The notes beneath the pieces are model-generated. The model was not told the DNA's origin. It was given only the letters and a program-made list of their open reading frames with translations, and made no database searches. DNA of 64,000 nucleotides from contig NZ_PGVG01000005.1 of the NCBI RefSeq assembly GCF_002795245.1, forward strand, positions 240,859-304,858, given 5' to 3'. Positions 52,073-60,661 of the stretch are shown one piece after another; position 1 is the first letter of the stretch; every line of letters begins with the position of its first letter. Source of the DNA: Bradyrhizobium forestalis (lineage in GTDB: Bacteria > Pseudomonadota > Alphaproteobacteria > Rhizobiales > Xanthobacteraceae). A program made the translations under genes and the position numbers.

Positions 52073-52114
52073 CGTCATTCCGGGTCTGGCCCTTCGGGCC
52101 ATCCCGGAATGGCA
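52073..52114. repeat. Palindromic intergenic repeat, family B
   Basis: CGTCATTCCGGGTCTGGCC is followed by the mirror GGCCATCCCGGAATGGC. It lies just after the fusion-protein stop codon, within the efflux operon, and could lower read-through to the pump gene. Confidence 0.65.
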
Positions 52115-52291
52115 AGGAAATAGAGTTTCGTCGTGCAAGGTGAGTTTCGGCCTTTGTCCCTAAGCAAAGGCTGAAGCGGCGAAGCGATCCAGAACCTGCC
52201 CAGCCCCCTGGATTGCTTCGCTGCCTCGCGACGACGGTTTGAACAGAGTGGCTGCCGTTTTTGGTAACTGGATCGTCTTTCGGAGAGAGCG

Positions 52292-55200
52292 ATGAAGCGC
52301 TTCAACCTTTCGGCCTGGGCCGTCAGCCATCCGACGCTGGTGCTCTTCCTGATGCTCGTGCTCGGCGTTGCCGGCTTCTTCTCCTATGAGAAGCTCGGCC
52401 GTGCCGAGGATCCGTTCTTCACGGTGAAGGTGGTCAACGTCTCCGTGATCTGGCCGGGCGCGACCGCGCAGGAGATGCAGACGCAGGTCGCCGATCCCAT
52501 CGAGAAGAAGATCCAGGAACTGCCCTATTTCGAGAAGGTGCAGACCTATTCCAAGCCCGCCTTCACCGCGCTCCAGGTCACCTTCCGCGACAACACGCCG
52601 CCGAAGGACGTGCCCTACCTGTTCTACCTGCTGCGCAAGAAGCTGGTCGACGTGCAGGGCCAGCTGCCCTCCGGCATCCTCGGGCCCGTCGTCAACGACG
52701 AGTTCTCCGACGTCGACTCCATCCTTTACATGATGACCGGCGAAGGCGCCGACTATGCCCAGCTCAAGAAGGTCTCGGAAGGGTTCCGTCAGCGCCTGTT
52801 GAAGGTGCCTGGTGTCACCAAGGTCGACGTCTACGGCAACCAGGACGAGCGCATCTTCGTCGAGTTCAGCCATGCCAAGCTCGCGACCCTCGGCATCACG
52901 CCGCAGGCGCTGTTCGATTCGCTCGCCAAGCAGAACAACGTGACGCCCGCCGGCACGGTCGAGACCTCGTCGCAGCGCGTGCCGCTGCGCGTCACCGGCG
53001 CGCTCGACGGCGCCAAGGCCGTCGCCGAGACTCCGGTCGAGAGCAATGGCCGCGTGTTCCGTCTCGGCGATATCGCCACCGTCACCCACGGCTTTGTCGA
53101 TCCGCCGAGCTTCGTCGTCCGTCAGGAAGGCAAGCCCGCGATGGGCATCGGCGTCGTCACCGCCAAGGGCGCCAACATCCTCGACCTCGGCAAAGAGGTC
53201 GAGAAGGCGACCGCCGAGTTCATGAAGGCGGTGCCGCAGGGCATCGACGTCAAGCTGATCGCCGATCAGCCCAAGGTGGTCGAGCACGCTGTCGGCGAGT
53301 TCGTGCACTCCTTCATGGAAGCACTCGTCATCGTGCTGTTCGTCTCGTTCCTGGCGCTCGGCTGGCGCACCGGCATCGTGGTCGCGCTGTCGGTGCCTTT
53401 GGTGCTCGGCATCGTCTTCATCGTGATGAACACGATGTCGCTGGACCTGCACCGCATCACGCTGGGTGCGCTGATCATCGCGCTCGGCCTGCTCGTCGAC
53501 GACGCCATCATCGCGGTCGAGATGATGGTGGTGAAGATGGAGCAGGGCTGGGACCGCATGCGCGCGGCGTCCTTTGCCTGGGAATCAACTGCGTTTCCGA
53601 TGCTCACGGGAACGCTGGTCACGGCCGCTGGCTTCCTCCCCATCGGCTTTGCCAATTCGGCGGTTGGCGAATATGCCGGCAGCATCTTCTGGATCGTGGC
53701 GATCGCGCTGGTCGCCTCCTGGTTCGTGGCGGTGATCTTCACACCCTATATCGGCGTCAAGCTGCTGCCGGAGATGAAGGCCCATCACAACCACGATCCG
53801 CACGCGGTCTACGAGACCCGCATGTACCGCGGCCTGCGCGCCATCGTGCAATGGTGCGTCAACCACCGCATCACCGTGGTGGTCGCGACCGTCGGCGTCT
53901 TCGTCGCCTCGATCGTCGGCTTCGGCCACGTCCAGCAGCAGTTCTTCCCGCTGTCGGAGCGGCCCGAGCTGTTCCTGCAGCTGCGCCTGCCCGAGGGTAC
54001 CGCCTTCAACGTCACCGAGAAGGCGGTCAAGAAGGCCGAGACCCTGCTCAAGGACGACAAGGACATCGAGACCTACACCTCCTATGTCGGCCAGGGCTCG
54101 CCGCGTTTCTGGCTCGGCCTCAACCCGCAGCTGCCGAACGAGGCCTTCGCCGAGATCGTCATCGTCGCCAAGGGCGTCGAGGCGCGCGAGCGCATCAAGG
54201 CCAAGATCGAGAACGCGGCTGCCGATGGCTTCCTGACCGAGGCGCGCGTGCGCGTCGACCGCTTCAATTTCGGTCCGCCGGTCGGCTTCCCCGTCCAGTT
54301 CCGCGTGATCGGCCCCGATGCCAACAAGGTGCGCGAGATCGCCTACCAGGTCCGCGACGTCATGCGGCAGAACAAGAGCGTCAAGGACGTCCAGCTCGAC
54401 TGGAACGAGCAGTCGCCTTACCTCAAGCTCGTCGTCGATCAGGACCGTGCCCGTGCCATGGGCCTGACCCCGCAGGAGGTCTCGCAGGCGCTGGCGATGC
54501 TGATTTCGGGCTCGCAGGTCACCACCGTGCGTGACGGCATCGAGAAGGTCGGCGTGGTGGCCCGTGCCATCCCGTCCGAGCGCCTCGACCTCGGCGGCGT
54601 CGGTGATCTCACCATCACCTCACGCAATGGGGTGGCCGTGCCGCTGCAGCAGATCGCCAAGATCGAATATGCCCATGAGGAGCCGATCATGTGGCGGCGC
54701 AACCGCGACATGGCGATCACCGTGCGCTCCGACGTCGTCGACGGCGTGCAGGCGCCCGATGTCACCAACCAGATCACGCCGAAGCTGAAGCCGATCAAGG
54801 ACCACCTCGAGCCGGCCTACCGGATCGAGCCGGGTGGCGCTTTCGAGGAATCCGCCAAGGGCAACGCCTCGATCTTCATCCTCTTCCCGGTCATGGTCAT
54901 GGTGATGCTGACGCTGCTGATGATCCAGCTGCAGAGCTTCTCGCGCCTGATCCTGGTGTTCCTGACCGCGCCGCTCGGCATCGTCGGTGCTTCGCTCGGC
55001 CTCAACGTCGCCAACGCCCCGTTCGGCTTCGTGGCGCTGCTCGGCCTGATCGCGCTCGCCGGCATGATCATGCGCAACACGGTCATCCTGGTCGATCAGA
55101 TCGAGACCGATGTCTCGCACGGCCTGACCCGGCGTGAGGCGATCGTGGAGGCGACCGTCCGCCGCGCCCGTCCGGTGGTGCTGACGGCGCTCGCCGCCAT

Positions 55201-55429
55201 CCTGGCCATGATCCCGCTGTCGCGCTCGGCCTTCTGGGGCCCGATGGCGATCACCATCATGGGCGGCCTGTTTGTCGCGACCTTCCTGACGCTGCTGTAC
55301 CTGCCGGGTCTTTACGCCTTGTGGTTCAGGAAGAGCCTGGACGAGGCGGGCTCCGTCGAGCAGCCCGCCGCGCCGCAGCATGGGAGCGATGACCAGCGCG
55401 CAATTCCGCTTGCTGAAGCGGCTGAATAA
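52292..55429 (+). CDS. RND efflux pump, inner-membrane transporter
   Basis: This 1045-residue protein is a full-length HAE-1/AcrB-like RND transporter with 12 membrane helices and two large periplasmic loops (about 40-330 and 560-860). Helix 4 carries the proton-relay Asp pair in GLLVDDAIIAVEMM. The family motif GRAEDPFFTVKVVNVSVIWPG lies near the start of loop 1. It exports drugs, solvents or other amphiphiles, driven by protons, together with the fusion lipoprotein encoded upstream. GGAGAGAGCG gives a clear ribosome site. The substrate range cannot be read from sequence. Confidence 0.93.
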   Translation: MKRFNLSAWAVSHPTLVLFLMLVLGVAGFFSYEKLGRAEDPFFTVKVVNVSVIWPGATAQEMQTQVADPIEKKIQELPYFEKVQTYSKPAFTALQVTFRDNTPPKDVPYLFYLLRKKLVDVQGQLPSGILGPVVNDEFSDVDSILYMMTGEGADYAQLKKVSEGFRQRLLKVPGVTKVDVYGNQDERIFVEFSHAKLATLGITPQALFDSLAKQNNVTPAGTVETSSQRVPLRVTGALDGAKAVAETPVESNGRVFRLGDIATVTHGFVDPPSFVVRQEGKPAMGIGVVTAKGANILDLGKEVEKATAEFMKAVPQGIDVKLIADQPKVVEHAVGEFVHSFMEALVIVLFVSFLALGWRTGIVVALSVPLVLGIVFIVMNTMSLDLHRITLGALIIALGLLVDDAIIAVEMMVVKMEQGWDRMRAASFAWESTAFPMLTGTLVTAAGFLPIGFANSAVGEYAGSIFWIVAIALVASWFVAVIFTPYIGVKLLPEMKAHHNHDPHAVYETRMYRGLRAIVQWCVNHRITVVVATVGVFVASIVGFGHVQQQFFPLSERPELFLQLRLPEGTAFNVTEKAVKKAETLLKDDKDIETYTSYVGQGSPRFWLGLNPQLPNEAFAEIVIVAKGVEARERIKAKIENAAADGFLTEARVRVDRFNFGPPVGFPVQFRVIGPDANKVREIAYQVRDVMRQNKSVKDVQLDWNEQSPYLKLVVDQDRARAMGLTPQEVSQALAMLISGSQVTTVRDGIEKVGVVARAIPSERLDLGGVGDLTITSRNGVAVPLQQIAKIEYAHEEPIMWRRNRDMAITVRSDVVDGVQAPDVTNQITPKLKPIKDHLEPAYRIEPGGAFEESAKGNASIFILFPVMVMVMLTLLMIQLQSFSRLILVFLTAPLGIVGASLGLNVANAPFGFVALLGLIALAGMIMRNTVILVDQIETDVSHGLTRREAIVEATVRRARPVVLTALAAILAMIPLSRSAFWGPMAITIMGGLFVATFLTLLYLPGLYALWFRKSLDEAGSVEQPAAPQHGSDDQRAIPLAEAAE

Positions 55430-55463
55430 GTGAGATGAAGTACTGACGAACGAGTCCTGACAG

Positions 55464-56063
55464 ATGACATTGGTTGCGGAACATATCGAAGGCGACACCC
55501 GGGACCGTATCCTCGAGGTGGCTGAGCGGCTGTTCCGCCAGATCGGCTACCAGAAGACCACGGTCGGCGACATCGCCAAGGAGCTCAGGATGAGCCCCGC
55601 CAACGTCTATCGTTTCTTCGAATCGAAGAAGGCGATCCACCAGGCGGTGGCCCAGGGCTTGATGGGCGAGGTCGAGCTGGAGGCCCAGCGGATTGTGGCG
55701 CGGCCCGGTCCGGTCAAGGAGCGCTTCCGCGAGCTGCTCACCACCATTCATCGCATGAACAGCGAGCGCTATGTCGGCGACAACAAGTTGCATGAGATGG
55801 TCGAGATCGCGATGCAGGAGGACTGGGAGGTCTGTGTCGCCCACATGGAGTGCATTGCCGGGACGATCGGCCAGATGATCGCACAGGGCGTCGCCTCCGG
55901 CGAGTTCGAGGCGCCGGACCTGCAGCTGGCCTCGCTGTGCGCCTGCACCGCGATGATGCGCTTCTTCCACCCCCAGATGATCGCCCAGTGCGCCACCAAG
56001 CCGGGCCCGACCATCGATCAGATGATCGATTTCGTCATCGCGGGTCTGTCGCCGCGGCACTGA
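55464..56063 (+). CDS. TetR-family regulator of the efflux operon
   Basis: This 199-residue protein has a TetR helix-turn-helix at about 10-60 (RDRILEVAERLFRQIGYQKTTV, then MSPANVYRFFESKKAI) and a helical C-terminal domain of the type found beside RND pumps. The gene starts 34 bases after the pump gene and is co-oriented, so it forms the third gene of the operon. It probably represses the operon from the site upstream of the fusion lipoprotein gene. The inducer is unknown. Confidence 0.87.
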   Translation: MTLVAEHIEGDTRDRILEVAERLFRQIGYQKTTVGDIAKELRMSPANVYRFFESKKAIHQAVAQGLMGEVELEAQRIVARPGPVKERFRELLTTIHRMNSERYVGDNKLHEMVEIAMQEDWEVCVAHMECIAGTIGQMIAQGVASGEFEAPDLQLASLCACTAMMRFFHPQMIAQCATKPGPTIDQMIDFVIAGLSPRH

Positions 56064-56098
56064 CGGGCCGGGAAGTTTCCTCCTATAAGCAAGCCTTG

Positions 56099-56140
56099 CC
56101 GTCATTCCGGGGCGCGCGTAGCGCGAACCCGGAATGACGG
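56099..56140. repeat. Palindromic intergenic repeat, family B
   Basis: CGTCATTCCGGGGCGCGCG is followed by the mirror CGCGAACCCGGAATGACG. It lies between the TetR gene and the flavin reductase-like gene. Confidence 0.7.
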
Positions 56141-56156
56141 GGTGTGGAGACCCGCG

Positions 56157-56780
56157 GTGACCGATAAAGACCTGTACTTCTACGAGCCCTCCAAGGGCCA
56201 CGGCCTCAAGCACGATCCCTTCAACGCCATCATCGCGCCGCGGCCGATCGGCTGGATCTCCTCACGCGACGCCAGGGGCCACGTCAACCTCGCGCCCTAC
56301 AGCTTCTTCAACGCGTTCTGCTACGTGCCGCCGATCATCGGCTTCTCCTCGACCAACTGGAAGGACACGGTCGAGAACATGCAGCAGACCGGCGAGTTCG
56401 TCTGGAATCTCGCCACGATGGACCTGGCGAAGCACATGAACGCGACTGCCGCGCATGTCGCCCCTGAGGTCGACGAGTTCGAGGTTGCGGGCCTCACCGC
56501 CGTGCCCGGCAGGCTCGTCAATGTGCCGCGCGTCGGCGAGAGCCCGGTCGCGTTCGAGTGCAAGGTCTCCGACATCGTCCGCCTCAAGGGCGCCAACGGC
56601 AAGGAGGCCGATGCCTGGCTGACGCTCGGCGAGGTGGTCGCCGTCCACATCGACAAGGCCATGATCAAGGACGGCGTCTACCAGACCGCCGCCGCCCGCC
56701 CCATCGTCCGCGCCGGCCGCCGCGGCGATTATTTCGAGATCAAGCCGGAAAACATGTTCGAGATGGTGCGGCCGGATTAG
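56157..56780 (+). CDS. Flavin reductase-like FMN-binding protein
   Basis: The GTG at 56157, with GGAG eight bases upstream, gives 207 residues (read as MTDKDLYFYEPSKGHG). The protein fits the flavin reductase/split-barrel FMN family. FMN-binding segments are IIAPRPIGWISSRDARGHVNLAPYSFFN and NPPIIGFSS-like (VPPIIGFSSTNWKDT). Members reduce free flavin with NAD(P)H for a partner monooxygenase or have unknown roles. No monooxygenase gene is nearby, so the partner is unknown. The gene is isolated between palindromic repeats. Confidence 0.82.
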   Translation: MTDKDLYFYEPSKGHGLKHDPFNAIIAPRPIGWISSRDARGHVNLAPYSFFNAFCYVPPIIGFSSTNWKDTVENMQQTGEFVWNLATMDLAKHMNATAAHVAPEVDEFEVAGLTAVPGRLVNVPRVGESPVAFECKVSDIVRLKGANGKEADAWLTLGEVVAVHIDKAMIKDGVYQTAAARPIVRAGRRGDYFEIKPENMFEMVRPD

Positions 56781-56805
56781 GCTGCGGCCGTACTCCCTCC
56801 ACGCC

Positions 56806-56930
56806 GTCATTCCGGGGCGACGCGTAGCGTCGAGCCCGGAATCCATTCATCGACAAACATTGCCGCGCGATGGATTCTCAGGTGCGCAATTGCGCACCAT
56901 AGCTCACGCTTCGCGTGCCCCGGAATGACG
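56806..56930. repeat. Palindromic intergenic repeat, family B, long form
   Basis: The element opens CGTCATTCCGGGGCGACGCG and closes CGCGTGCCCCGGAATGACG. Between them sit GGTGCGCAATTGCGCACC (a perfect palindrome) and other hairpins. It fills most of the gap of about 330 bases before the beta-oxidation operon; no gene is visible there. Confidence 0.72.
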
Positions 56931-57108
56931 CGGAGAGACATCTAGCCCCCACCCCCTTCCGGAACTGCCCCCGTGTCCCGGCCGTTATGGTCCCCGGGGC
57001 GGCCGCCCGGCCGCGTCAATTCGCTTCATTTTGCAGGCGAAGTGTTCACTCACCCCGCCGACTTTCCGCTAAAATGCCCTGTCACCGCGCCGATGCATGA
57101 GGTCCGCC

Positions 57109-59376
57109 ATGAGCTTCCGCCGCGACACCCTGACAAAGCCGATCTTCGCTCTCGCGCGCGGCGTTTTGCCGGCGATGTCCGACACCGAGCGCGAGGCGCT
57201 GGAGGCGGGTGACGTCTGGTGGGATGCCGATCTCTTCACCGGTAACCCTGATTGGTCGAAGCTGCTGAAGGTCCCGCAGGCGACGCTAACGGACGAGGAA
57301 CGGGCCTTCCTCAATGGTCCCGTCCACGAGCTCTGCGCCATGCTCGACGAATGGAAAATCTTCTGGGAATGGCGCGACCTGCCGCAGGACGTCTGGCACT
57401 TCGTCAGGCGTGAAAAGTTCTTCGGCATGATCATTCCGAAGGAGTTCGGCGGCCTCGGCTTCTCGCCCTACGCGCATTCTGAAGTCGTGCGCAAGATCTC
57501 GACCCGCTCGATCGCGGCTGCGGTCACCGTGATGGTGCCGAACTCGCTCGGCCCGGGCGAGCTTCTGATGCGCTTCGGCACCAAAGAGCAGCAGGAGCGC
57601 TGGCTGCCGCGCCTCGCCGACGGCCGCGACATTCCCTGCTTCGGCCTCACCAGCCCCGAGGCCGGCTCCGACGCCGCCTCGATGGTCGACACCGGCATCA
57701 TCTGCAAGGGCACTTTCGAGGACCGCGAGGTCGTCGGCCTCAGGCTGAACTGGCACAAGCGCTACATCACGCTCGGCCCGGTCGCGACGCTGCTGGGTCT
57801 TGCTTTCAAGGCCTATGATCCCGATCATCTCGTCGGTGATCAGGAAGAGCTCGGCATCACCGTGGCGCTGATCCCGACCAATCTGCCCGGCGTCGAGATC
57901 GGCCAGCGCCATCTACCCTCGATGCAGGTGTTCCAGAACGGCCCGAACCGGGGACGCGACGTCTTCATCCCGCTCGATTACGTCATCGGCGGCAAGGAGC
58001 GCCTCGGGCAGGGCTGGAAGATGCTGATGACGGCGCTTGCCGCCGGCCGCGGCATCTCGCTGCCATCGCTCTCTGCTGCGGGTGCCGCCTATGCCGCGCG
58101 CACCACCGGCGCCTATGCCCGCATCCGCGAGCAATTCGGCATCTCCATCTCCAAGTTCGAGGGCGTCGAGGAGCCGCTCGCGCGCATCGTCGCCACCGCC
58201 TACCAGCTCGACGCGGCGCGCCGGCTCACTTGCGCGGCGCTGAATGCCGGCATTCATCCCGCCGTCATCTCCGGCATCATGAAGCTGCACGCGACCGAGC
58301 GGATGCGCACCGCCGTCGACGACGCCATGGACATCCATGGCGGCAAGGCCGTGATCGACGGCCCGCAAAACTATCTCGGCAATCTGCATCGCGCCGTGCC
58401 GGTCGGCATCACCGTGGAAGGCGCCAACATCCTGACCCGCAACCTCATCGTGTTCGGGCAGGGCGCCATCCGCGCCCATCCCTATCTGCTCGATGAGATG
58501 AATGCGCTCGCGGACACCGACCGCGAGCGTGGGCTGACCGCGTTCGACAAGGCGTTCTGGAAACATGTCGGCCATAGCTTCCGGACGCTGTTCCGCGCCT
58601 TCGGTCGCAGCTGGACCTTTGGCGCCTTCGCGCTGGCGCCGGATGCGGGCGATGCCACGCCATTTTATCGCCAGCTCTCGCGCTATTCGGCGGCCTTTGC
58701 GCTTTGCGTCGACATGGCGCTGCTCACCCTCGGTGGCGCGCTCAAGCGCAAGGAGATGCTGTCGGCGCGCTTCGGTGACATCCTGTCCGAGCTCTATCTG
58801 CTCTCGGCCGCGCTGAAGCGCTGGCAGGACGAGGGCCGGCAGAAGGAGGATTTCGCCGCCCTGGAATGGTGCATGGCGACCGGCTTCCGGACTATCGAGA
58901 ACCGGCTTGCCGAGATCCTCGCCAATTTGCCCAACCGCTTTGTCGCAGTCTTCCTCAAGCTGGTGGTCCAGCCGTTCGGTGCCCGCGTGCTCGGCCCCTC
59001 CGACCGCGTCGTGCACGAATGCGCCAGCCTGGTGCTGGAGCCGTCGTCGGCACGTGAGCGCCTCACGCCGGATCTGGCCCAAGTCGATGACGACGGCGGC
59101 TTTGCCCGGCTGGAGCGCGCGTTCACCCTGGCCACCAGCACCGACGCCATCGCCAAGCGCCTGCGTGCTGCGCATATCCGCGACTGGAAGGAGGCGGTCA
59201 GCAAGGGCGTGATCACGCAGGCTGAGGGCGAGCAGCTTGCTGCAGCTCATGAAGCCGTCACAAAAGTGATCGACGTCGACGATTTCGCGCCGGAGGCGCT
59301 GTCGCCGATTTACAAGAAAACCGTCAACGTGCATCAGTTCTTCCAGGAACTCGGTGAACAGAGGGCGGCGAGCTGA
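57109..59376 (+). CDS. fadE: Acyl-CoA dehydrogenase, FadE type
   Basis: The ATG at 57109 has GAGG at good spacing, giving 755 residues. The core is a standard acyl-CoA dehydrogenase (about 75-480): IIPKEFGGLGFSP, ITSPEAGSDAAS-like (FGLTSPEAGSDAASMVDTG), and the C-terminal helices with DAMDIHGGKAVIDGPQNY. The DUF1974 C-terminal domain (about 485-740) is typical of FadE. It makes the first double bond of fatty acyl-CoA with FAD. It overlaps the thiolase gene by one base (TGATG) and is the first of four beta-oxidation genes. Confidence 0.92.
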   Translation: MSFRRDTLTKPIFALARGVLPAMSDTEREALEAGDVWWDADLFTGNPDWSKLLKVPQATLTDEERAFLNGPVHELCAMLDEWKIFWEWRDLPQDVWHFVRREKFFGMIIPKEFGGLGFSPYAHSEVVRKISTRSIAAAVTVMVPNSLGPGELLMRFGTKEQQERWLPRLADGRDIPCFGLTSPEAGSDAASMVDTGIICKGTFEDREVVGLRLNWHKRYITLGPVATLLGLAFKAYDPDHLVGDQEELGITVALIPTNLPGVEIGQRHLPSMQVFQNGPNRGRDVFIPLDYVIGGKERLGQGWKMLMTALAAGRGISLPSLSAAGAAYAARTTGAYARIREQFGISISKFEGVEEPLARIVATAYQLDAARRLTCAALNAGIHPAVISGIMKLHATERMRTAVDDAMDIHGGKAVIDGPQNYLGNLHRAVPVGITVEGANILTRNLIVFGQGAIRAHPYLLDEMNALADTDRERGLTAFDKAFWKHVGHSFRTLFRAFGRSWTFGAFALAPDAGDATPFYRQLSRYSAAFALCVDMALLTLGGALKRKEMLSARFGDILSELYLLSAALKRWQDEGRQKEDFAALEWCMATGFRTIENRLAEILANLPNRFVAVFLKLVVQPFGARVLGPSDRVVHECASLVLEPSSARERLTPDLAQVDDDGGFARLERAFTLATSTDAIAKRLRAAHIRDWKEAVSKGVITQAEGEQLAAAHEAVTKVIDVDDFAPEALSPIYKKTVNVHQFFQELGEQRAAS

Positions 59377-60659
59377 TGGCACGACCGGTATTCATCGTCG
59401 ACGGCAGCCGGACGCCGTTCTTGAAGGCGCGTTTGGGGCCCGGTCCGTTCACGCCGGTCGATCTCGCCGTGCAATGCGGCCGGCCGCTGCTGGCGCGCCA
59501 GCCGTTTGCGCCTGACAGCTTCGACCAGGTCATCCTCGGCTGCGTCAACGTGATCGCGGACGAGATGAATCCGGCCCGCGTCGCCGCGCTCCGGCTCGGC
59601 ATGGGCGAGGACATGGTCGCTTTCACCGTGCAGATCAATTGCGGCTCCGGCATGCAGTCGATCGACACCGCCTATCGCTACATCCGTGAAGGTCATGCCG
59701 ACATGATCCTCGCCGGCGGCACCGAGGCGCTCAGCCACGCGCCGCTGGTCTGGCCGAACGCGGGCGTGCGCTGGTTTGCCGGCCTTGCCACCGCCAAGGG
59801 CGTGGCCGCGAAGATCGCCTCAGCCTTCAAGCTGCGGCCGCGCTATCTCAAGCCGATCATCGGACTCGAGCGCGGGCTGACCGATCCCGTCACCGACCTG
59901 AACATGGGCCAGACCGCCGAGGTCGCCGGCCATCTCTTCGGCATTACGCGCGCACAGTCGGATGCCTATGCCGCCGAAAGCCATCGCCGGCTCGCGCATG
60001 CGCAAAGTGCGGGTTATCTGAAAGGCGAAGTCGAGACCGCGTTCTCGCGCGATGGCAAGTTCTTCGACCACGACGACGGCGTGAGGCCGGATTCGACAGC
60101 TGAGACGCTGGCAAAACTGAGACCGGTGTTCGAGCGTCCCTGGGGACAGGTCACCGCGGGCAATTCCTCGCAGATCACCGACGGCGCCTCCTGGGTTATT
60201 CTGGCTTCGGACGCAGCGGTGGCAAAGCACAAATTGACGCCAAAGGCTGCGATCGTCGACAGCAACTGGGCCGCGCTCGATCCCAGCATCATGGGGCTTG
60301 GCCCGGTGATGTCGGTAACGCCGCTGCTCCAGCGCAACGACCTCGCCATCAAGGACGTCGAGACCTGGGAGCTGAACGAGGCCTTCGCGACGCAGGTGCT
60401 CGGCTGTCTCGCCGCCTGGAACGACGCCAAGTTCTGCCGCGAGATTCTCGGCCTCGACGGCGCCGCCGGCGAGATCGACCGTGACAGGCTCAATGTCGAC
60501 GGCGGCGCCATCTCGCTCGGCCATCCCGTCGGCACCTCCGGCAATCGCATCGTGCTGCACCTCGTTAACGCGATGAAGCGGCTCGGCACGCGGCGCGGCG
60601 TTGCCACCGAATGCATCGGCGGCGGGCTCGGCGGCGCCATGTTGATCGAGGCGGTGTGA
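59376..60659 (+). CDS. fadA: Acetyl-CoA C-acyltransferase (beta-ketothiolase)
   Basis: This 427-residue thiolase starts at the ATG that overlaps the FadE stop. Catalytic residues are visible: the nucleophile Cys in QINCGSGMQSI (about 89-99), the NEAF motif, the His in GGAISLGHPVGTSG, and the second Cys in TECIGGGLGGAM. It splits 3-ketoacyl-CoA into acetyl-CoA and a shortened acyl-CoA. It is closer in layout to FadI/FadA-type enzymes than to biosynthetic thiolases, and its place between FadE and the FadB-like gene supports beta-oxidation. Its stop lies two bases before the next start. Confidence 0.9.
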   Translation: MARPVFIVDGSRTPFLKARLGPGPFTPVDLAVQCGRPLLARQPFAPDSFDQVILGCVNVIADEMNPARVAALRLGMGEDMVAFTVQINCGSGMQSIDTAYRYIREGHADMILAGGTEALSHAPLVWPNAGVRWFAGLATAKGVAAKIASAFKLRPRYLKPIIGLERGLTDPVTDLNMGQTAEVAGHLFGITRAQSDAYAAESHRRLAHAQSAGYLKGEVETAFSRDGKFFDHDDGVRPDSTAETLAKLRPVFERPWGQVTAGNSSQITDGASWVILASDAAVAKHKLTPKAAIVDSNWAALDPSIMGLGPVMSVTPLLQRNDLAIKDVETWELNEAFATQVLGCLAAWNDAKFCREILGLDGAAGEIDRDRLNVDGGAISLGHPVGTSGNRIVLHLVNAMKRLGTRRGVATECIGGGLGGAMLIEAV

Positions 60660-60661
60660 CC

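Noticed and set aside
57913..59382. A 489-codon minus-strand frame across FadE.
   Set aside because: Antisense of FadE, whose catalytic and DUF1974 regions are clear.
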